Below, one piece after another: positions 1 to 7,038 of a stretch of 18,635 nt of DNA (positions are counted from its first letter, which is position 1; every line of letters starts with the position of its first letter). This DNA is from Actinomycetota bacterium (lineage in GTDB: Bacteria > Actinomycetota > Thermoleophilia > Gaiellales > Gaiellaceae). The position numbers and the translations under genes are program-made. The DNA lies in NCBI GenBank assembly GCA_013696185.1, contig JACCZA010000099.1, forward strand, positions 1-18,635, read 5' to 3'. The notes beneath the pieces are model-generated. The model saw only the letters and a program-made list of their open reading frames with translations. It made no database searches and was not told the origin of the DNA.

Positions 1-68
1 GGCTGCCTGCGCACGGGGGGTGTACGGTGCCCGACTACGGCTTCGGGACACGGAACCGCCATGGCTGA
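1..68 (+). CDS. Probable 3' end of an upstream gene (partial)
   Basis: Reading from base 3, this frame stays open to a TGA at 66-68 and ends in ...TVPDYGFGTRNRHG. About 80 percent of its third codon positions are G or C, as in the real genes nearby, and better than the other two plus frames here. The stop lies six bases before the GTG of the next gene, so the two could be co-transcribed. Only about 21 codons are visible and no family can be recognised. An alternative is the frame starting at base 1, which ends at 76-78 and would overlap the next start by four bases. Confidence 0.35.
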   Translation, partial: LPAHGGCTVPDYGFGTRNRHG

Positions 69-74
69 CGACCT

Positions 75-908
75 GTGAGGACACGGCACCTCGTGCGCGC
101 GCACACGGGCCTCGCACTGGCGAGCGCGGCCGCTGCGCTCGCGCTGCTCGCCGTCGCCGGGGCTCCTGGCGGCACCGGGGAGGGAGACGTCGGCGCCGGC
201 AGGCTCTGGTCGGAGTACCCGATCGGGACGCAGCCGGCCGCCCCGGCAACCCCGCCGCCCGTCACGACCTCCCCGGCCGTTACCGCGCCCCGCCCGAGCG
301 AGGCTCCGGCGCTCCTCACCCCGCCGGCAGCATTCGAGTTCCCGGTCGGCGAGCCCGGCAGCTCGACGACGGCGAAGGTCCTGACGGTCTACGGGCTGCT
401 CGGCCTGATCCTCGTCTGGATCTTCGCGGTCGCGGCGGTGCGCAGACGCGAGCTGCGCAGGGCAGGAGTCTCCTTCGAGGGAACCGTCGCTCTGCGCCCG
501 CGCGCCACGCAGCCCGCACGCCCCTCGCGCGCCGCCGCACGCCACGACCTCGAGACCGCGGAAACCGCGAGCCATGCGGAGGGCGCGCGCCTTCGCGGCG
601 AGGACGAGCAGGCGGCGGAGAGTCGCGAGGTCAGCGGGAGCGAGAGTGCCTACGACCTCCGAGCCGAGGCACGGCGCCTGATGGCGACGGCACAGGCTCT
701 CCTCGCCGAGAGCGAGCGCTACTCGCGGGAGCGCAGGGAGGCCGCAGAGGCGGAGTCGGAGTCCATTCGCCAGGCCGCCGAGCGCGAGGCCGAGCGCGTC
801 CTCGCAGCCGCGCACGCGGACGCCGAGGCCGCCTCCCACCCCGAGGGTGCGGAGGCGGCTCCCGTCACCGACCTCGTGCAGCGAATCGCACGCTCCACCG
901 GCCGCTGA
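75..908 (+). CDS. Membrane-anchored protein with proline-rich segment and coiled-coil tail (hypothetical)
   Basis: Encodes 277 residues from a GTG start. Residues 11-30 form an Ala/Leu-rich hydrophobic stretch (signal peptide or first membrane segment). Residues 51-95 are a Pro/Ala/Thr-rich linker, probably extracytoplasmic. Residues 103-122 (LTVYGLLGLILVWIFAVAAV) are a clear membrane helix followed by an Arg-rich stop-transfer sequence. Residues 190-255 are rich in Ala, Glu and Arg and look like a charged helical coiled coil, probably cytoplasmic. No family or catalytic motif is recognised. The start is uncertain: GTG at 75 has no good ribosome site, while the GTG at residue 7 (base 93) has GAGGA at 77-81 upstream. 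It converges on msrB with a 15-base gap. The arrangement suggests a scaffold or envelope-associated protein, but this is inference from architecture only. Confidence 0.75.
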   Translation: MRTRHLVRAHTGLALASAAAALALLAVAGAPGGTGEGDVGAGRLWSEYPIGTQPAAPATPPPVTTSPAVTAPRPSEAPALLTPPAAFEFPVGEPGSSTTAKVLTVYGLLGLILVWIFAVAAVRRRELRRAGVSFEGTVALRPRATQPARPSRAAARHDLETAETASHAEGARLRGEDEQAAESREVSGSESAYDLRAEARRLMATAQALLAESERYSRERREAAEAESESIRQAAEREAERVLAAAHADAEAASHPEGAEAAPVTDLVQRIARSTGR

Positions 909-923
909 GAAACCGAGGACGGG

Positions 924-1337
924 CTACGACGCGGTCTCGTCCGTCTTCGGCTCGAACTCGAGCGCCGCGGAGTTGATGCAGTAGCGCTGCCCCGTCGGCC
1001 TGGGCCCGTCGTCGAAGACGTGTCCCAGATGCCCCTCGCACTGGGCGCAATGCACCTCGACCCGACGCGAGAAGAAGCTCCGGTCCTCCTCGGTCTCGAC
1101 GTTCTCGGGCTTCGCCGGCTCGTAGAAGCTGGGCCAGCCCGAGCCCGACTCGAACTTCGTGTCGGAGCTGAAGAGCTCTGCACCGCAGCCGGCGCAGCGG
1201 AAGACGCCCGGCTCCTTCGTCTGATTGTGCTCGCCCGTCCAGGCACGCTCGGTGCCCTTGCCGCGCAGGATCTTGTACTGCTCCGGCGTCAGCTCGCGCC
1301 GCCATTCCTCGTCGGTCTTCTCGATCTTCGTGTCCAT
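924..1337 (-). CDS. msrB: Peptide-methionine (R)-S-oxide reductase MsrB
   Basis: Encodes 137 residues, the normal length for a stand-alone MsrB. The enzyme reduces the R epimer of methionine sulfoxide in oxidised proteins, usually with thioredoxin as the recycling reductant. Visible hallmarks are the two zinc-binding CxxC pairs (C48/C51 in FRCAGCG and C97/C100 in VHCAQC), the GSGWPSF substrate motif with W68, GHLGHVF at 102-108, and the catalytic cysteine C120 in RYCINSAAL. The ATG at 1337 is chosen because GGAGG lies at 1346-1350, eight bases upstream. The reading frame continues open far upstream, but that extension is only the antisense of the next two genes. It is divergent from a peroxiredoxin-like gene, consistent with a shared oxidative-stress role. 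Confidence 0.96.
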   Translation of the reverse strand: MDTKIEKTDEEWRRELTPEQYKILRGKGTERAWTGEHNQTKEPGVFRCAGCGAELFSSDTKFESGSGWPSFYEPAKPENVETEEDRSFFSRRVEVHCAQCEGHLGHVFDDGPRPTGQRYCINSAALEFEPKTDETAS

Positions 1338-1357
1338 GTCGGCCACCTCCGTTACCC

Positions 1358-1363
1358 ACGGTA
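1358..1363 (-). promoter_or_regulatory. Candidate -10 element for msrB
   Basis: On the minus strand this reads TACCGT, matching TAnnnT. It lies 20 bases before the msrB ATG, leaving room for a start site about seven bases downstream and then the GGAGG ribosome site. It sits within the 8-base palindrome CGGTACCG (1359-1366). No convincing -35 is seen, so this is a suggestion only. Confidence 0.35.
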
Positions 1364-1499
1364 CCGGCGCGGGAGCGTCCTCTGCGGCCGGGCGACGGAC
1401 GTCCTGGCGCTGTCCGGAGACGTGCGTCGGGAAGATCGAGGGGACGTCGACGTTGGCCCACGCAGACTCCCGCCCCGACAGCGACACTGGAGGACTTCC

Positions 1500-2297
1500 G
1501 TGAGAGACGATCTGACGCCGGGCAACCGCTTTCCCGACTTCGCCCTCCCCGACCATACGGGCGCCGAGCGCTCGCGGGCCGACGTAGCGGAGGGCTACCC
1601 GCTGATCCTGTGCTTCGTCCGGGGCTGGTGGTGCCCGAAGGAGCAGGTGCGCCTGACGACCCTCGTCGCGATGCAGGAGGAGCTGCAGCGGGAGTACGGC
1701 CGCATCGCCGTCGTCACCGTCGATCCCCCCTACACGAACGGCGCCTTCCGGGCAGGCCTCGGCGCGAGCTTCCCGTTCCTCTCCGACGAGGGGCGCTCGC
1801 TCGCCGAGGAGCTCGACCTGATCGAGCTGACCGACGCGAAGCACCGTCCCTACCTGCCGCTCACCTTCGTACTCGACTCGACCGGGCGCATCCAGCGCAG
1901 CTGGTGCGGTTTCTGGTTCGCCGGGAATCCCACGCCGGACGAGCTCCGGCTCGCGCTGCGCGAGATCACGCGGGCCGAGCAGCCGTCGTTCGACCCGCAG
2001 GCGGTCTGGGCGGCGGGCGGGGCGGCTGCGCCCGGTGCCGGCATCGACGCACCCCTCGTCTGGATCCGAGAGGACGAGGCCGGACGCGAGCTGCAGCGCG
2101 GGGCGCACGAGGGCGACCCGCCCGACGTCGGCGCGGAGATCTCGCGCTCGACGCTCGACGGGCGGCCGTGGACGGTCGAGCGGCTGGAGCGCGAGGACGG
2201 ACGCGTCGGCGTCCACCTGCAGAAGGCGGGCGAGCCGTCCGCGAACCCGCTGCCCCAGCACCACATCAGCGCTCCGGCGCCGACGAAGACGCGGTAG
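1500..2297 (+). CDS. Peroxiredoxin-like (AhpC/TSA superfamily) redoxin with C-terminal extension
   Basis: Encodes 265 residues from a GTG start with GGAGGA at 1489-1494, five bases upstream. Residues 1-160 are a thioredoxin-fold redoxin: LTPGNRFPDFALPDHTG at the N terminus, then FVRGWWCPKEQVR with C45 at the peroxidatic-cysteine position, FPFLSDEG at 91-98, and LTFVLDSTGRIQRSWCGFW near 121-139. C136 could act as a resolving cysteine. The WWCPKEQ form differs from the usual TxxC motif of 2-Cys peroxiredoxins, so peroxidase activity is likely but not certain. Residues 168-265 form a charged extension (PLVWIREDEAGREL, HLQKAGEPSANPLPQHH) that I do not recognise. The gene is divergent from msrB and lies 15 bases before the MFS transporter, so the two plus-strand genes are probably co-transcribed. 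Confidence 0.85.
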   Translation: MRDDLTPGNRFPDFALPDHTGAERSRADVAEGYPLILCFVRGWWCPKEQVRLTTLVAMQEELQREYGRIAVVTVDPPYTNGAFRAGLGASFPFLSDEGRSLAEELDLIELTDAKHRPYLPLTFVLDSTGRIQRSWCGFWFAGNPTPDELRLALREITRAEQPSFDPQAVWAAGGAAAPGAGIDAPLVWIREDEAGRELQRGAHEGDPPDVGAEISRSTLDGRPWTVERLEREDGRVGVHLQKAGEPSANPLPQHHISAPAPTKTR

Positions 2298-2312
2298 GGG
2301 AGTCCACCGGAC

Positions 2313-3773
2313 ATGACCGACGGACTGCGCCGCAAGCTGACGCTCGCGGCGACGGTGCTCGGCTCGTCGCTCGCCTTCCTCGATGCGAGCGTGGTGATCG
2401 TCGCCCTGCCGACGATCGAGCGCGACCTCGACCTCGGGCTCTCGGGGCAGCAGTGGGTGCTCCTCTCCTACTCGCTCGCGCTCGCCGCCCTGTATCTCGT
2501 AGCGGGCGCGATCGGCGATCGGGCCGGCAGGCGGGCGGTCTTCGTCGCCGGCACGGTCGGCTTCGCCGCCGCGTCCATGCTCGCCGGTCTCGCACCGAGC
2601 GCCGGAGTGCTGATCCTCGCGCGCGTGCTGCAGGGGGTCGGCGGCGCGCTCGTGACGACGAACAGCCTCGCGCTGCTGCGCGAGGTGTACGGGAGGGAGG
2701 CCGGCAAGGCCGTCGGCCTCTGGACCGCGTTCACGGGTGTCGCCACGATCGCGGGCCCGCCGGCCGGGGGAGCGCTCGTCGAATGGGCCTCCTGGCGCTG
2801 GATCTTCTTCATCAACGTGCCCCTGGCCGCCGCCGCGATCGCGCTCGCGCTCGCGGGCCGCTCGGCCCAGCGCGAGGAGCACCGGATCGGGGCGCTCGAC
2901 GTCCCCGGCGCGGTGCTCGCGGCGACGGGCTTCGGCGCGCTCACCTACGGCATGGTGGAGGGGGCCGAGAGCGGCTTCGGCAGCCTCTGGTGGGCCTTCC
3001 TGCTCGCTGCGGCGAGCCTCATCGCCTTCGCCGTCGTCGAGCGGCGCTCGAGCGAGCCGATGCTCCCCTTCGAGCTCTTCCGGCGCCGCAACTTCGCCGC
3101 CTCGAACCTCGAGACGTTCCTCGTCTACGGGGCGCTCGGCGGAAACTTCCTCTTCCTCGCGCTCTTCCTGCAGTTCCTCGGCTTCACGCCGTTCGAGGCC
3201 GGGCTCCTGAACATCCCGACGAGCCTGATCATGATCGCGCTCGCCGCCCGCTTCGGCTCCCTGGCCGACCGCCACGGCCCCCGCTTCTACCTGAGCGTGG
3301 GGCCGATCCTGATCGGCACGGGCACCCTGCTCCTCCTCGGGCTCGACGAGCGGAGCGACTTCTGGACGTTCGGGCTCGCGGGGCTCGTGCTGTTCGCCGT
3401 CGGCCTGGCGATGCTCGTCGCCCCCATCACGGCGACGGCCCTCTCATCGGCGCCGGGGCGCTACGCGGGCATCGCCTCGGGCGTCAACCAGACGGTGTCC
3501 CGGCTCGGCAACCTGCTCGCGGTCGCGGCGATCGGCCTCGTGATCACGCTCGCCTTCCACGCGGCCGGCGGGACGGAGGAGGCGGTCGCGCTCGCGCGCG
3601 GTCAGCACGATCCCGAGTTGCGGGCGGCGTCGATCCACGCTTTCCGCACGGGCATGGTCGTCACCTCGCTGCTGGCGTTCGCGGGCGCGCTCGTCGCCGC
3701 GCTCGGTATCTCCAACGCCGAGGCCGAGCGCGTCAAGCGCTCCGAAGCGGAGCTGGAGCCCGCTGCAGCCTGA
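2313..3773 (+). CDS. MFS drug:H+ antiporter, DHA2-type (EmrB/QacA-like)
   Basis: Encodes 486 residues, the length expected for the 14-helix DHA2 branch of the major facilitator superfamily. These inner-membrane proton antiporters export drugs or metabolites. FLDASVVIVALPTI at residues 22-35 is the family motif in helix 1. GAIGDRAGRR (65-74) is motif A in the loop between helices 2 and 3. TGVATIAGPPAGGAL (141-155) is the antiporter motif C in helix 5, followed by the typical WRWIFFINVP. The ATG at 2313 has GGGAG at 2298-2302, ten bases upstream. The gene follows the peroxiredoxin-like gene by 15 bases. Its last 41 bases overlap the convergent ATP-grasp gene. The substrate cannot be read from sequence, and no TetR or MarR regulator is adjacent. 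Confidence 0.93.
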   Translation: MTDGLRRKLTLAATVLGSSLAFLDASVVIVALPTIERDLDLGLSGQQWVLLSYSLALAALYLVAGAIGDRAGRRAVFVAGTVGFAAASMLAGLAPSAGVLILARVLQGVGGALVTTNSLALLREVYGREAGKAVGLWTAFTGVATIAGPPAGGALVEWASWRWIFFINVPLAAAAIALALAGRSAQREEHRIGALDVPGAVLAATGFGALTYGMVEGAESGFGSLWWAFLLAAASLIAFAVVERRSSEPMLPFELFRRRNFAASNLETFLVYGALGGNFLFLALFLQFLGFTPFEAGLLNIPTSLIMIALAARFGSLADRHGPRFYLSVGPILIGTGTLLLLGLDERSDFWTFGLAGLVLFAVGLAMLVAPITATALSSAPGRYAGIASGVNQTVSRLGNLLAVAAIGLVITLAFHAAGGTEEAVALARGQHDPELRAASIHAFRTGMVVTSLLAFAGALVAALGISNAEAERVKRSEAELEPAAA

Positions 3774-4929
3774 AGTCGAGCGAGGCGGCGCGCTCGAGGC
3801 AGCGCTCCAGCGCCTCCTGCCGCGTCTCGCCCGCGGCGTAGACGATCGCGAGCCGGTAGCTCTCCATGTCGTTCAGACCCTGCTGCGAGAGGCGAAGGCC
3901 CGGACGGACGAGCACCTCGAGCCCCTCCTCGGGGTCGGGCACCGCCTCGACGAACGCGTCGTCGAACGTGCGCAGGACATAACTGATCGCGACGCGCTGC
4001 GCCGACGAGACGGACCACTTCGGGTCCTCCCCGCAGGCGAGCGCAGCGAGCGCGTCGTAGGTCGAGCGCCCGTGCACCGCCTGGATCAACGGCGCGAACT
4101 GCGAGGCGATCCTCCCGTTGACCTCGACCAGCGTCGCGGGGCCCTCGTCCGGGACGAGGAACTCGACGTTGAAGAAGCCGCCGTCGAAGCCGAGCGCGGG
4201 CAGGACCTTCTCGGTCAGCCCGGCGAGCTCGCGCCGGCGCTCCTCGGGGAGCGACGAGGGGTACTCGAAGCGCTCGAAGCTGTTCGTGCCCGGGTACTTG
4301 ACCGAGTCGGTGATCCCGATCACCCGCACGTCGCCCGCGTAGACGTAGCCCTCGAGGGTCACCTCCATCCCGCTCGCCAGCTCCTCGACGACGAAGCCGC
4401 TCACGGCGCGCCTCGGCATGCCGGCCAGCTCGGCGATGTCCGCGTAGGCCGAGGTGTAGGGAGCGGAGTCAGAGAGGGAGACGAGGTCGGCCGCGCGGTC
4501 GATCCTGCGCACGCCCTGAGACAGCCGGCCGACGACCGGCTTCGCGAACCAGGGCGGCGGAAACGGCGGGAGGAAGCCGGGCGCGCCGTTCAGGTGTGTG
4601 AACGCGGGAATCGCCCCCGCCACGACCGAGCGCTGCAACGAGCGCGACTGGAGCTTGTGCTGGCACGCGAGCAGGGCGGCCGGGCTCGGTCCGGGGAGGC
4701 CGCGCCGCGCGGCGAGGAGCGCGGCGAGGAGCGCCGAGCGGTCCTTCGTCCCGATCACGCCGTCGGCCGGTAGCGCCATGCACTCGTCGAGGAAGGCTGC
4801 CGGGTCGAAGCCCGCGAAGGTATCCAGGTCGGCGCCGACGAAGTGGACGTCGTACCGCTCGTGCAACCCGGCGGCTCGTACCGCGTTGCGGTCCCGCGCC
4901 TGCGGACAGAGGATGAGGACGTCTCGCAT
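3733..4929 (-). CDS. ATP-grasp domain protein (carboxylate-amine ligase-like)
   Basis: Encodes 398 residues. The N-terminal 80 residues (MRDVLILCPQARDRN...) look like a Rossmann-type pre-ATP-grasp domain. ATP-grasp features follow: HKLQSRSLQR at 91-100, the nucleotide-binding lysine K130 in WFAKPVVGRLSQGV, the hinge GFVVEELASGMEVTLEGYV at 178-196, and the metal ligands E256 (FFNVEFL) and E269/N271 (LVEVNGRI). Such enzymes join a carboxylate to an amine or thiol through an acyl-phosphate. The C-terminal 95 residues resemble the extra domain of carnosine-synthase-like and biotin-carboxylase-like ligases. The substrate is unknown. The ATG at 4929 has no clear Shine-Dalgarno, but a TAGAGT hexamer lies 16 bases upstream. 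The 3' end overlaps the convergent transporter by 41 bases; the 5' side is divergent from a cell-wall amidase. Confidence 0.85.
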   Translation of the reverse strand: MRDVLILCPQARDRNAVRAAGLHERYDVHFVGADLDTFAGFDPAAFLDECMALPADGVIGTKDRSALLAALLAARRGLPGPSPAALLACQHKLQSRSLQRSVVAGAIPAFTHLNGAPGFLPPFPPPWFAKPVVGRLSQGVRRIDRAADLVSLSDSAPYTSAYADIAELAGMPRRAVSGFVVEELASGMEVTLEGYVYAGDVRVIGITDSVKYPGTNSFERFEYPSSLPEERRRELAGLTEKVLPALGFDGGFFNVEFLVPDEGPATLVEVNGRIASQFAPLIQAVHGRSTYDALAALACGEDPKWSVSSAQRVAISYVLRTFDDAFVEAVPDPEEGLEVLVRPGLRLSQQGLNDMESYRLAIVYAAGETRQEALERCLERAASLDFRLQRAPAPLRSA

Positions 4930-4945
4930 GGCCGACCGGCCGGAA

Positions 4946-4951
4946 ACTCTA
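4946..4951 (-). promoter_or_regulatory. Candidate -10 element for the ATP-grasp gene
   Basis: Reads TAGAGT on the minus strand, 16 bases before the ATG at 4929, which would give a leader of roughly nine bases. The same hexamer precedes purD. No clear -35 or ribosome site accompanies it. Confidence 0.35.
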
Positions 4952-5075
4952 CGGATCGCACGCGCCCCCGCAAGTCCCCTCCCGCCTCCACCGCCGGAGG
5001 CCGGCCCCAGGAGTCCCTCCCGCGCGTGACGATCGACCCCGCTGCCGACTACGCGCTCTCGCCCGTGCACGCTGC

Positions 5076-5726
5076 GTGATCGTCGAGCTCACCGCCGCGG
5101 CGGCCCTCGTGTGTCTCGATCCGGGGCACGGCACCGACCCGGGCGTCGCCGCGCAGCGCGAGCCGATCGGGCCGGGCTCGCCCAGGCTCGCGGTGAAGGA
5201 CGGAGGCGGCGCGGCCGGCGAGTCGCAGGTGGCGCTCGCCCTCGCCCGGACGACACGCACGCTGCTCGTCCGCCGCGGCTACCGGGTCGTCTTGACGCGC
5301 GACGCGCCCGGGTACCGCGGCGGCAACGTCGAGCGGGCGCGCTTCTGCAACGACCGTCGTGCCGCGCTCATGCTGCGGATCCACGCCGACGGCGCCTCCG
5401 ACCCGTCCACGCGGGGCGTCTCGACGCTCTACCCCTCCCGGCGGGCCGGTTGGACCGACGACGTCGCGGCACCGAGCCTCCGCGCCGCGCGCCGCGTCCA
5501 GCGCGCGCTCGTCCAGGCGACGGGGGCGACCGACCGCGGGCTCGTCGCCCGCGCCGACCTGACCGGCTTCAACTGGGCGGACGTCCCGGTGATCCTCGTC
5601 GAGGTCGGCTTCCTCTCCAACCCGGGCGAGCGGGCGCTCCTGCGAACGACGTCGTACCGAGCACGGGTCGCCCGCGGCCTCGCCGAGGGAGCCTCGATCT
5701 TCCTCGGCGCCGCTCCAGCCTCGTAG
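5076..5726 (+). CDS. N-acetylmuramoyl-L-alanine amidase (Amidase_3 family)
   Basis: Encodes 216 residues forming essentially one zinc amidase domain, which cleaves the amide bond between N-acetylmuramic acid and L-alanine in peptidoglycan. The expected zinc ligands and catalytic glutamate are all present: H18 in CLDPGHGTD, E49 in GAAGESQVAL, H103 in MLRIHADGAS and E176 in VILVEVGFLSNPGE. The protein has no obvious full signal peptide; the only hydrophobic N-terminal stretch (LTAAAALVCL) runs directly into the first core strand. Scanning upstream in frame to about 4923 shows no other ATG, GTG or TTG, so GTG 5076 is the longest start, although it lacks a Shine-Dalgarno. It is divergent from the ATP-grasp gene and converges on a small membrane-protein gene. 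Confidence 0.92.
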   Translation: MIVELTAAAALVCLDPGHGTDPGVAAQREPIGPGSPRLAVKDGGGAAGESQVALALARTTRTLLVRRGYRVVLTRDAPGYRGGNVERARFCNDRRAALMLRIHADGASDPSTRGVSTLYPSRRAGWTDDVAAPSLRAARRVQRALVQATGATDRGLVARADLTGFNWADVPVILVEVGFLSNPGERALLRTTSYRARVARGLAEGASIFLGAAPAS

Positions 5727-5743
5727 AGCCCGCGAAGCGCGGT

Positions 5744-5757
5744 CGGGCGATCGCCCG
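5744..5757. terminator. Palindrome between convergent genes, candidate bidirectional terminator
   Basis: CGGGCGATCGCCCG is a perfect 14-base GC-rich palindrome in the 39-base gap between the amidase stop and the stop of the opposing small gene. It has no T-tract on either side, as is common for GC-rich actinobacterial terminators. Function is inferred from position. Confidence 0.45.
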
Positions 5758-5765
5758 CTGCGCCC

Positions 5766-6071
5766 TCAGCCGGGCTCGGAGGACTTGCGGATCTCGTCGA
5801 GCGCCGCGCGACCCTGCTCGTGCACCTCGCGCCGGCGCGCCGCTGCATCCTCCCCGAGCGGCTCCGCGCGATCGACGGTCAGCTCCGCCGACTCGAACGC
5901 CTCCCGCTCCTCGATCAGCGGTCGCGACTCGGCGAGCTTGCGGCGGAGCTCCTCCGCGCGCTCGTCGGGCCCGGGCAGCGGCCTGGGAGCCTGCGGGGCG
6001 CTCCGGCCGCGCAGCCTCGCGGCGAGCGCGGCGGCGGCGGCGAGACCGCCGAGCAGCCAGCGGATCTTCAC
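5766..6071 (-). CDS. Small membrane-anchored helical protein (hypothetical)
   Basis: Encodes 101 residues from GTG. MKIRWLLGGLAAAAALAARL at residues 1-20 is a short hydrophobic anchor followed by positive charges. Residues 35-97 are a highly charged, probably helical region (PDERAEELRRKLAESRPL, HEQGRAALDEIRKSS). No family is recognised. The frame is open for another 54 codons upstream, but that part would cross the rpsF leader and start region and lacks a membrane-protein character, so GTG at 6071, which places the hydrophobic anchor at the N terminus, is preferred. No clear ribosome site is visible. It is divergent from the rpsF operon and converges on the amidase. Confidence 0.65.
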   Translation of the reverse strand: MKIRWLLGGLAAAAALAARLRGRSAPQAPRPLPGPDERAEELRRKLAESRPLIEEREAFESAELTVDRAEPLGEDAAARRREVHEQGRAALDEIRKSSEPG

Positions 6072-6110
6072 GGGGCGGGCATCCGGGCCGGAGGGCCGAG
6101 CACGGCGCGA

Positions 6111-6119
6111 TGCTACACT
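6111..6119 (+). promoter_or_regulatory. Candidate extended -10 promoter of the rpsF-ssb-rpsR-rplI operon
   Basis: TGCTACACT combines an extended TGn with the hexamer TACACT. It is the only good -10 match between the divergent small gene and rpsF. It would give a leader of about 85-90 bases before the rpsF ATG. No strong -35 is seen, which is tolerable for extended -10 promoters. Confidence 0.5.
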
Positions 6120-6213
6120 CCCCGCTCTTCCTGCTTCGCCTCGCGCCGTCCACTCCGGAACGGTGCTGGCCGGTGAAGCCGCCTCAGACCGTGGGAAGGA
6201 GAACCCGGGGCCG

Positions 6214-6579
6214 ATGATGTCGTACGAAGTCATGCTGATGTTCGATCCCGAGCTCCCCGAGGAGCGTCAGGGGGAGATCATCGTGCGCATGCGCGAGCTG
6301 GTCGAGCGCTCGAGCGGCTCCTGGAGCGGCCACGATCTCTGGGGGCGGCGCAAGCTCGCCTACGAGATCGACCACAAGGGCGAAGGCGTGTACCACCTCG
6401 TCACGTTCGAGACCGAGCCGGCGACCCTCGACGAGGTGTCCCGCGTGCTCAGGATCACGGACGGCGTCATGCGGCACCTGGCCGTCCGGCGCGTCGAGGG
6501 CAGCCGCACGAGCGCGCCGCCGGCTCCCGTCCAGGAGCCCGAGTATGCTGCGAACACCAGTTCGCAAGAGGAGGAGTAG
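6214..6579 (+). CDS. rpsF: 30S ribosomal protein bS6
   Basis: Encodes 121 residues. bS6 binds the central domain of 16S rRNA as a heterodimer with bS18, which is encoded two genes downstream. The family pattern is clear: SYEVMLMFDPELPEE at the N terminus, LWGRRKLAYEIDHKGEGVYH at residues 48-67, and VLRITDGVMRHLAVRR near 86-101. The last 20 or so residues are a disordered Ser/Pro/Glu tail ending in EEE, as often seen in bS6. Two adjacent ATGs (6214 and 6217) are possible; AAGGAG at 6196-6201 favours 6214, twelve bases away. It is the first gene of the operon and lies three bases before ssb. Confidence 0.97.
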   Translation: MMSYEVMLMFDPELPEERQGEIIVRMRELVERSSGSWSGHDLWGRRKLAYEIDHKGEGVYHLVTFETEPATLDEVSRVLRITDGVMRHLAVRRVEGSRTSAPPAPVQEPEYAANTSSQEEE

Positions 6580-6582
6580 CAG

Positions 6583-7014
6583 ATGGTCAACATCAACCGC
6601 GTCGTCCTCACCGGGAACCTCACCCGCGATCCCGAGCTCCGCCACACGCCGAGCGGCACCGCCCTCTGCAAGCTGCGGCTCGCGGTGAACACGCGTCAGA
6701 AGGACGGCGCGACCGGCGAGTGGGGCGACAAGCCGAACTACTTCGACGTCACCGTCTGGGGCAACCAGGGCGAGCGCTGCGCGCAGTACCTCGCGAAGGG
6801 TCGGCCGGTCGCGATCGACGGGCGGCTCGACTGGCGCGAGTGGGACGCCCAGGACGGGACGAAGCGCCAAGCGATCGAGATCATCGCCGACAACGTGCAG
6901 TTCCTCGGCAGCCGCGGCGAGGGCGACGGTCAGCCGCAGTTCGTTCCGGCGAACGCGCAGGCCTCCACCGCGGACTTCGGTCCCGCGGGCGCCGACGACG
7001 ACATCCCCTTCTAG
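6583..7014 (+). CDS. ssb: Single-stranded DNA-binding protein
   Basis: Encodes 143 residues. SSB tetramers coat single-stranded DNA in replication, repair and recombination and recruit partners through an acidic tip. The OB-fold occupies residues 1-108 with the usual opening VNINRVVLTGNLTRDPELRH, then FDVTVWGNQGERCAQYLAKG and VAIDGRLDWREW. A short linker leads to the conserved acidic C terminus DDDIPF at 138-143. The linker is short, giving a protein smaller than the 160-180 residues usual for actinobacterial SSBs. AGGAGG at 6569-6574, inside the end of rpsF, is the ribosome site, eight bases before the ATG. It is the second gene of the rpsF operon. Confidence 0.98.
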   Translation: MVNINRVVLTGNLTRDPELRHTPSGTALCKLRLAVNTRQKDGATGEWGDKPNYFDVTVWGNQGERCAQYLAKGRPVAIDGRLDWREWDAQDGTKRQAIEIIADNVQFLGSRGEGDGQPQFVPANAQASTADFGPAGADDDIPF

Positions 7015-7038
7015 TCCAGAGAGGACGCAGGAACAGCC

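Noticed and set aside
924..3275. 783-codon minus-strand open frame that includes msrB
   Set aside because: Only the last 137 codons look like protein (MsrB). The rest is antisense to the peroxiredoxin-like and MFS genes, and a strong GGAGG marks the true msrB start at 1337.
1610..3841. 743-codon plus-strand frame overlapping the redoxin and MFS genes
   Set aside because: Arg/Pro-rich shadow of the MFS gene in another frame; the MFS frame carries clear transporter motifs.
4843..5079. Short plus-strand frame ending at the amidase start (GTGA overlap)
   Set aside because: Its first part is antisense to the ATP-grasp 5' end and its sequence has no recognisable features; the overlap with GTG 5076 looks coincidental.
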